Source: Membranipora membranacea
Taxonomy: Eukaryota; Bryozoa; Gymnolaemata; Cheilostomatida; Membraniporidae
Reading direction: 5' to 3'
Length of the DNA: 60,000 bases
Assembly: GCA_914767715.1 (NCBI GenBank)
Contig: OU612072.1
Location: forward strand, 26,228,001 to 26,288,000
Part shown: in pieces, positions 58,550 to 60,000 of the stretch
How positions within the stretch are numbered: the stretch's first letter is position 1
Layout: the number at the start of each line of letters is the position of its first letter
Program-made: the position numbers and the translations under genes
The notes under the pieces: model-generated
Database searches by the model: none
The model's input: only the letters and a program-made list of their open reading frames with translations
What the model was told of the DNA's origin: nothing

Positions 58550-60000
58550 GCTTTATAATTTATATGAATTTTGGCCTTTTCGAGATGTGGAGATAACTCG
58601 GGTTCACAAAATTACCTTATATGCCCTGTGAACACTGACGACTAAGATATAATGTATTTTTAACTATATAAATAAAAAGTCATCCAATTTAAACCTGATT
58701 AGTTGCTATAACCCCCCCCCCCCCCAAAAAGAATATAAGCATGATTGATATTCCTTTGCCCCAGCTCAAATATGCAGATAAAAGATGAGTACACACGCAC
58801 ATGATAATATCATGATAATTCAATGGCAAAGGGGTGAGCAATCAGATTTATCCATCAATCCATCAATCATTATAAGAATACCAAATAATCATTTCCTCTA
58901 TTTGTCTGACACCTACTATATTTATATAAACATAATAGTTATGTGGAGGCTTACGCCAAACTTCTCTGCAATATAATTCTGAGGCAGAGAAATTGAGCTG
59001 TTCTGTTGGAACTGAAGAGTAATTCAAAGTAAACTTTGAGATTTCCTTAGAACTCTCATCCTATTCACATCACAGTCTTCAGCTTTGGTATTTATAATAG
59101 ATGGAGGAAAAGAGTTAGATTGCTTTTGACACAGACACATAAATAAATGCTCAAAGACATTGGCACCGTCTTAAAATGTATCTTATTTTTTTTGTCAATC
59201 CTTGCAATAGGGGGATGATCAGTAATGTGAGCACTCAATTATTGCCTTCTGTTATTTAATCATTTGGAATTTAAATTTTTTTTTACATGTCCTTGTTGCT
59301 CACTATAAAAATAGAATGAATGCGAACAGTATCAAAAGTATATAAAATGAGAGAAAAACATTGGGACAGTCAATTAGCACGAAGCTAGAGCAGAGACTGC
59401 CCAACTAGAACACTTAACGCCACACTCACCTGCCAGAAAGACAGAGCGAAACATGCGCAACCTGGACACAATCAAGCCCCCTCCAACAGGCGCGCCGCCA
59501 GGCCACTCAAGGAACCTGACTGAGCACATGTATCCACTCACATAAGGTACATGTTGTAAAGGTTGACATCATGGCAGAACAGGGACCTCTCACCCTGAAC
59601 TTTTCAAATGAATATGATATAAATTTGATAAAATAAAAACGCAATATATAATTTTGTGAAGCCACATGATCAACTCAATAAAATTTAAGGGTGGTATTTT
59701 GTTTTTGGGTTAGTTGACCTAATCCACTCCACAATAAAAGCAAGGTCGGTATAGAACCAGATGGGAGTCTATAATCTCTTTCGAGTCAGATAAGTCCAAG
59801 ATCATTAGCTGGACAGGTGAATTCTTGTATATCCGGTCACAGTTCTGCAGCCTGTTCTGACAAGCCGGTAAGTATTGGTCTAGCTGGGGAACCTTTATCC
59901 ACCACACAGTTAAGACATATCAATGCGGCGTAGAAGTTCTCACTAAAATTTAGGAAAATTAAAATGATGTAAAACATTAAATTAGTGCTTATGGCATTTC
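58550..60000. other. Right end of window, no gene supported
   Basis: Contains a run of 14 C (58712-58725) and a fragment of the dispersed repeat at about 58840-58960 (atccatcaatccatcaatca, atttcctctatttgtctg). A less AT-rich patch at 59380-59540 includes a short ATG frame (MRNLDTIKPPPTGAPP) that could be a first exon running off the window, but there is no further support. Confidence 0.4.

Overview
The window is nuclear DNA from an animal, most likely a marine invertebrate; the phylum cannot be fixed from the sequence. It is AT-rich and intron-bearing, with GT-AG introns, TATA boxes about 60-70 bp upstream of start codons, AATAAA poly(A) signals, tRNA-derived SINE-like repeats, small inverted-repeat transposons and many long poly-G/poly-C runs. 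There are no operons, CRISPR arrays or rRNA genes, and the tRNA-like sequences look like SINE heads.

The main content is a cluster of nine related genes or gene remnants (A to I) for small secreted repeat proteins between 1 and 42.7 kb. All the joined genes share one plan. A leader exon ends in ATGG, so the start codon and one extra base are separated by a 140-220 bp intron from an exon 2 that encodes the signal peptide plus a low-complexity segment. Every junction is phase 1, so the modules can be swapped without breaking frame. There are three architectures. Genes A, B and C (and the related F and G) have a signal peptide, a thrombospondin type-1 (TSP1) exon, a second Trp-rich TSP1-like exon lacking the first Cys pair, and a Tyr/Pro/Gln tail. 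Genes D and E have a signal peptide, Gly-Val-Val-Pro-Gly repeats and a His-Tyr-Pro-Ala-Pro tail. Genes H and I have a signal peptide, a short Tyr/Pro segment and a Tyr/His/Asn-rich tail. They resemble secreted structural or adhesive matrix proteins. That role is inference.

Layout: A (+, 5' part outside the window), B (-) and C (+) at 0-8.5 kb; D (-, pseudogene) and E (-, intact) at 11-15.3 kb; a SINE at 16.5 kb; a repeat field at 17.4-19.5 kb; F (+, coding exons intact but leader exon and promoter missing) at 20.2-21.7 kb; repeats at 22-25.3 kb; G (+, promoter and leader exon intact but body broken) at 25.7-29.7 kb, with a 2.7 kb inverted-repeat transposon carrying a THAP-type fragment in intron 1; repeats at 30-33.6 kb; H (+) at 35.4-36.3 kb; two dead promoter relics at 38.5 and 40.5 kb; I (+) at 41.7-42.6 kb. 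From 42.7 kb to the end I can support no gene. That part holds palindromes, a perfect 35-bp terminal-inverted-repeat element (53.2-54.5 kb), a roughly 350-bp tandem array (56.9-58.5 kb) and poly-G/C runs.

The cluster shows birth-and-death evolution in several states at once: inverted pairs kept nearly identical (B and C), tandem copies with one dead (D and E), an 8.1 kb segmental duplication with complementary damage (F and G), a 6.3 kb duplication with two intact copies (H and I), and solitary promoter relics. All exon joins were made by eye from splice-site consensus and reading frame; none is backed by transcripts.
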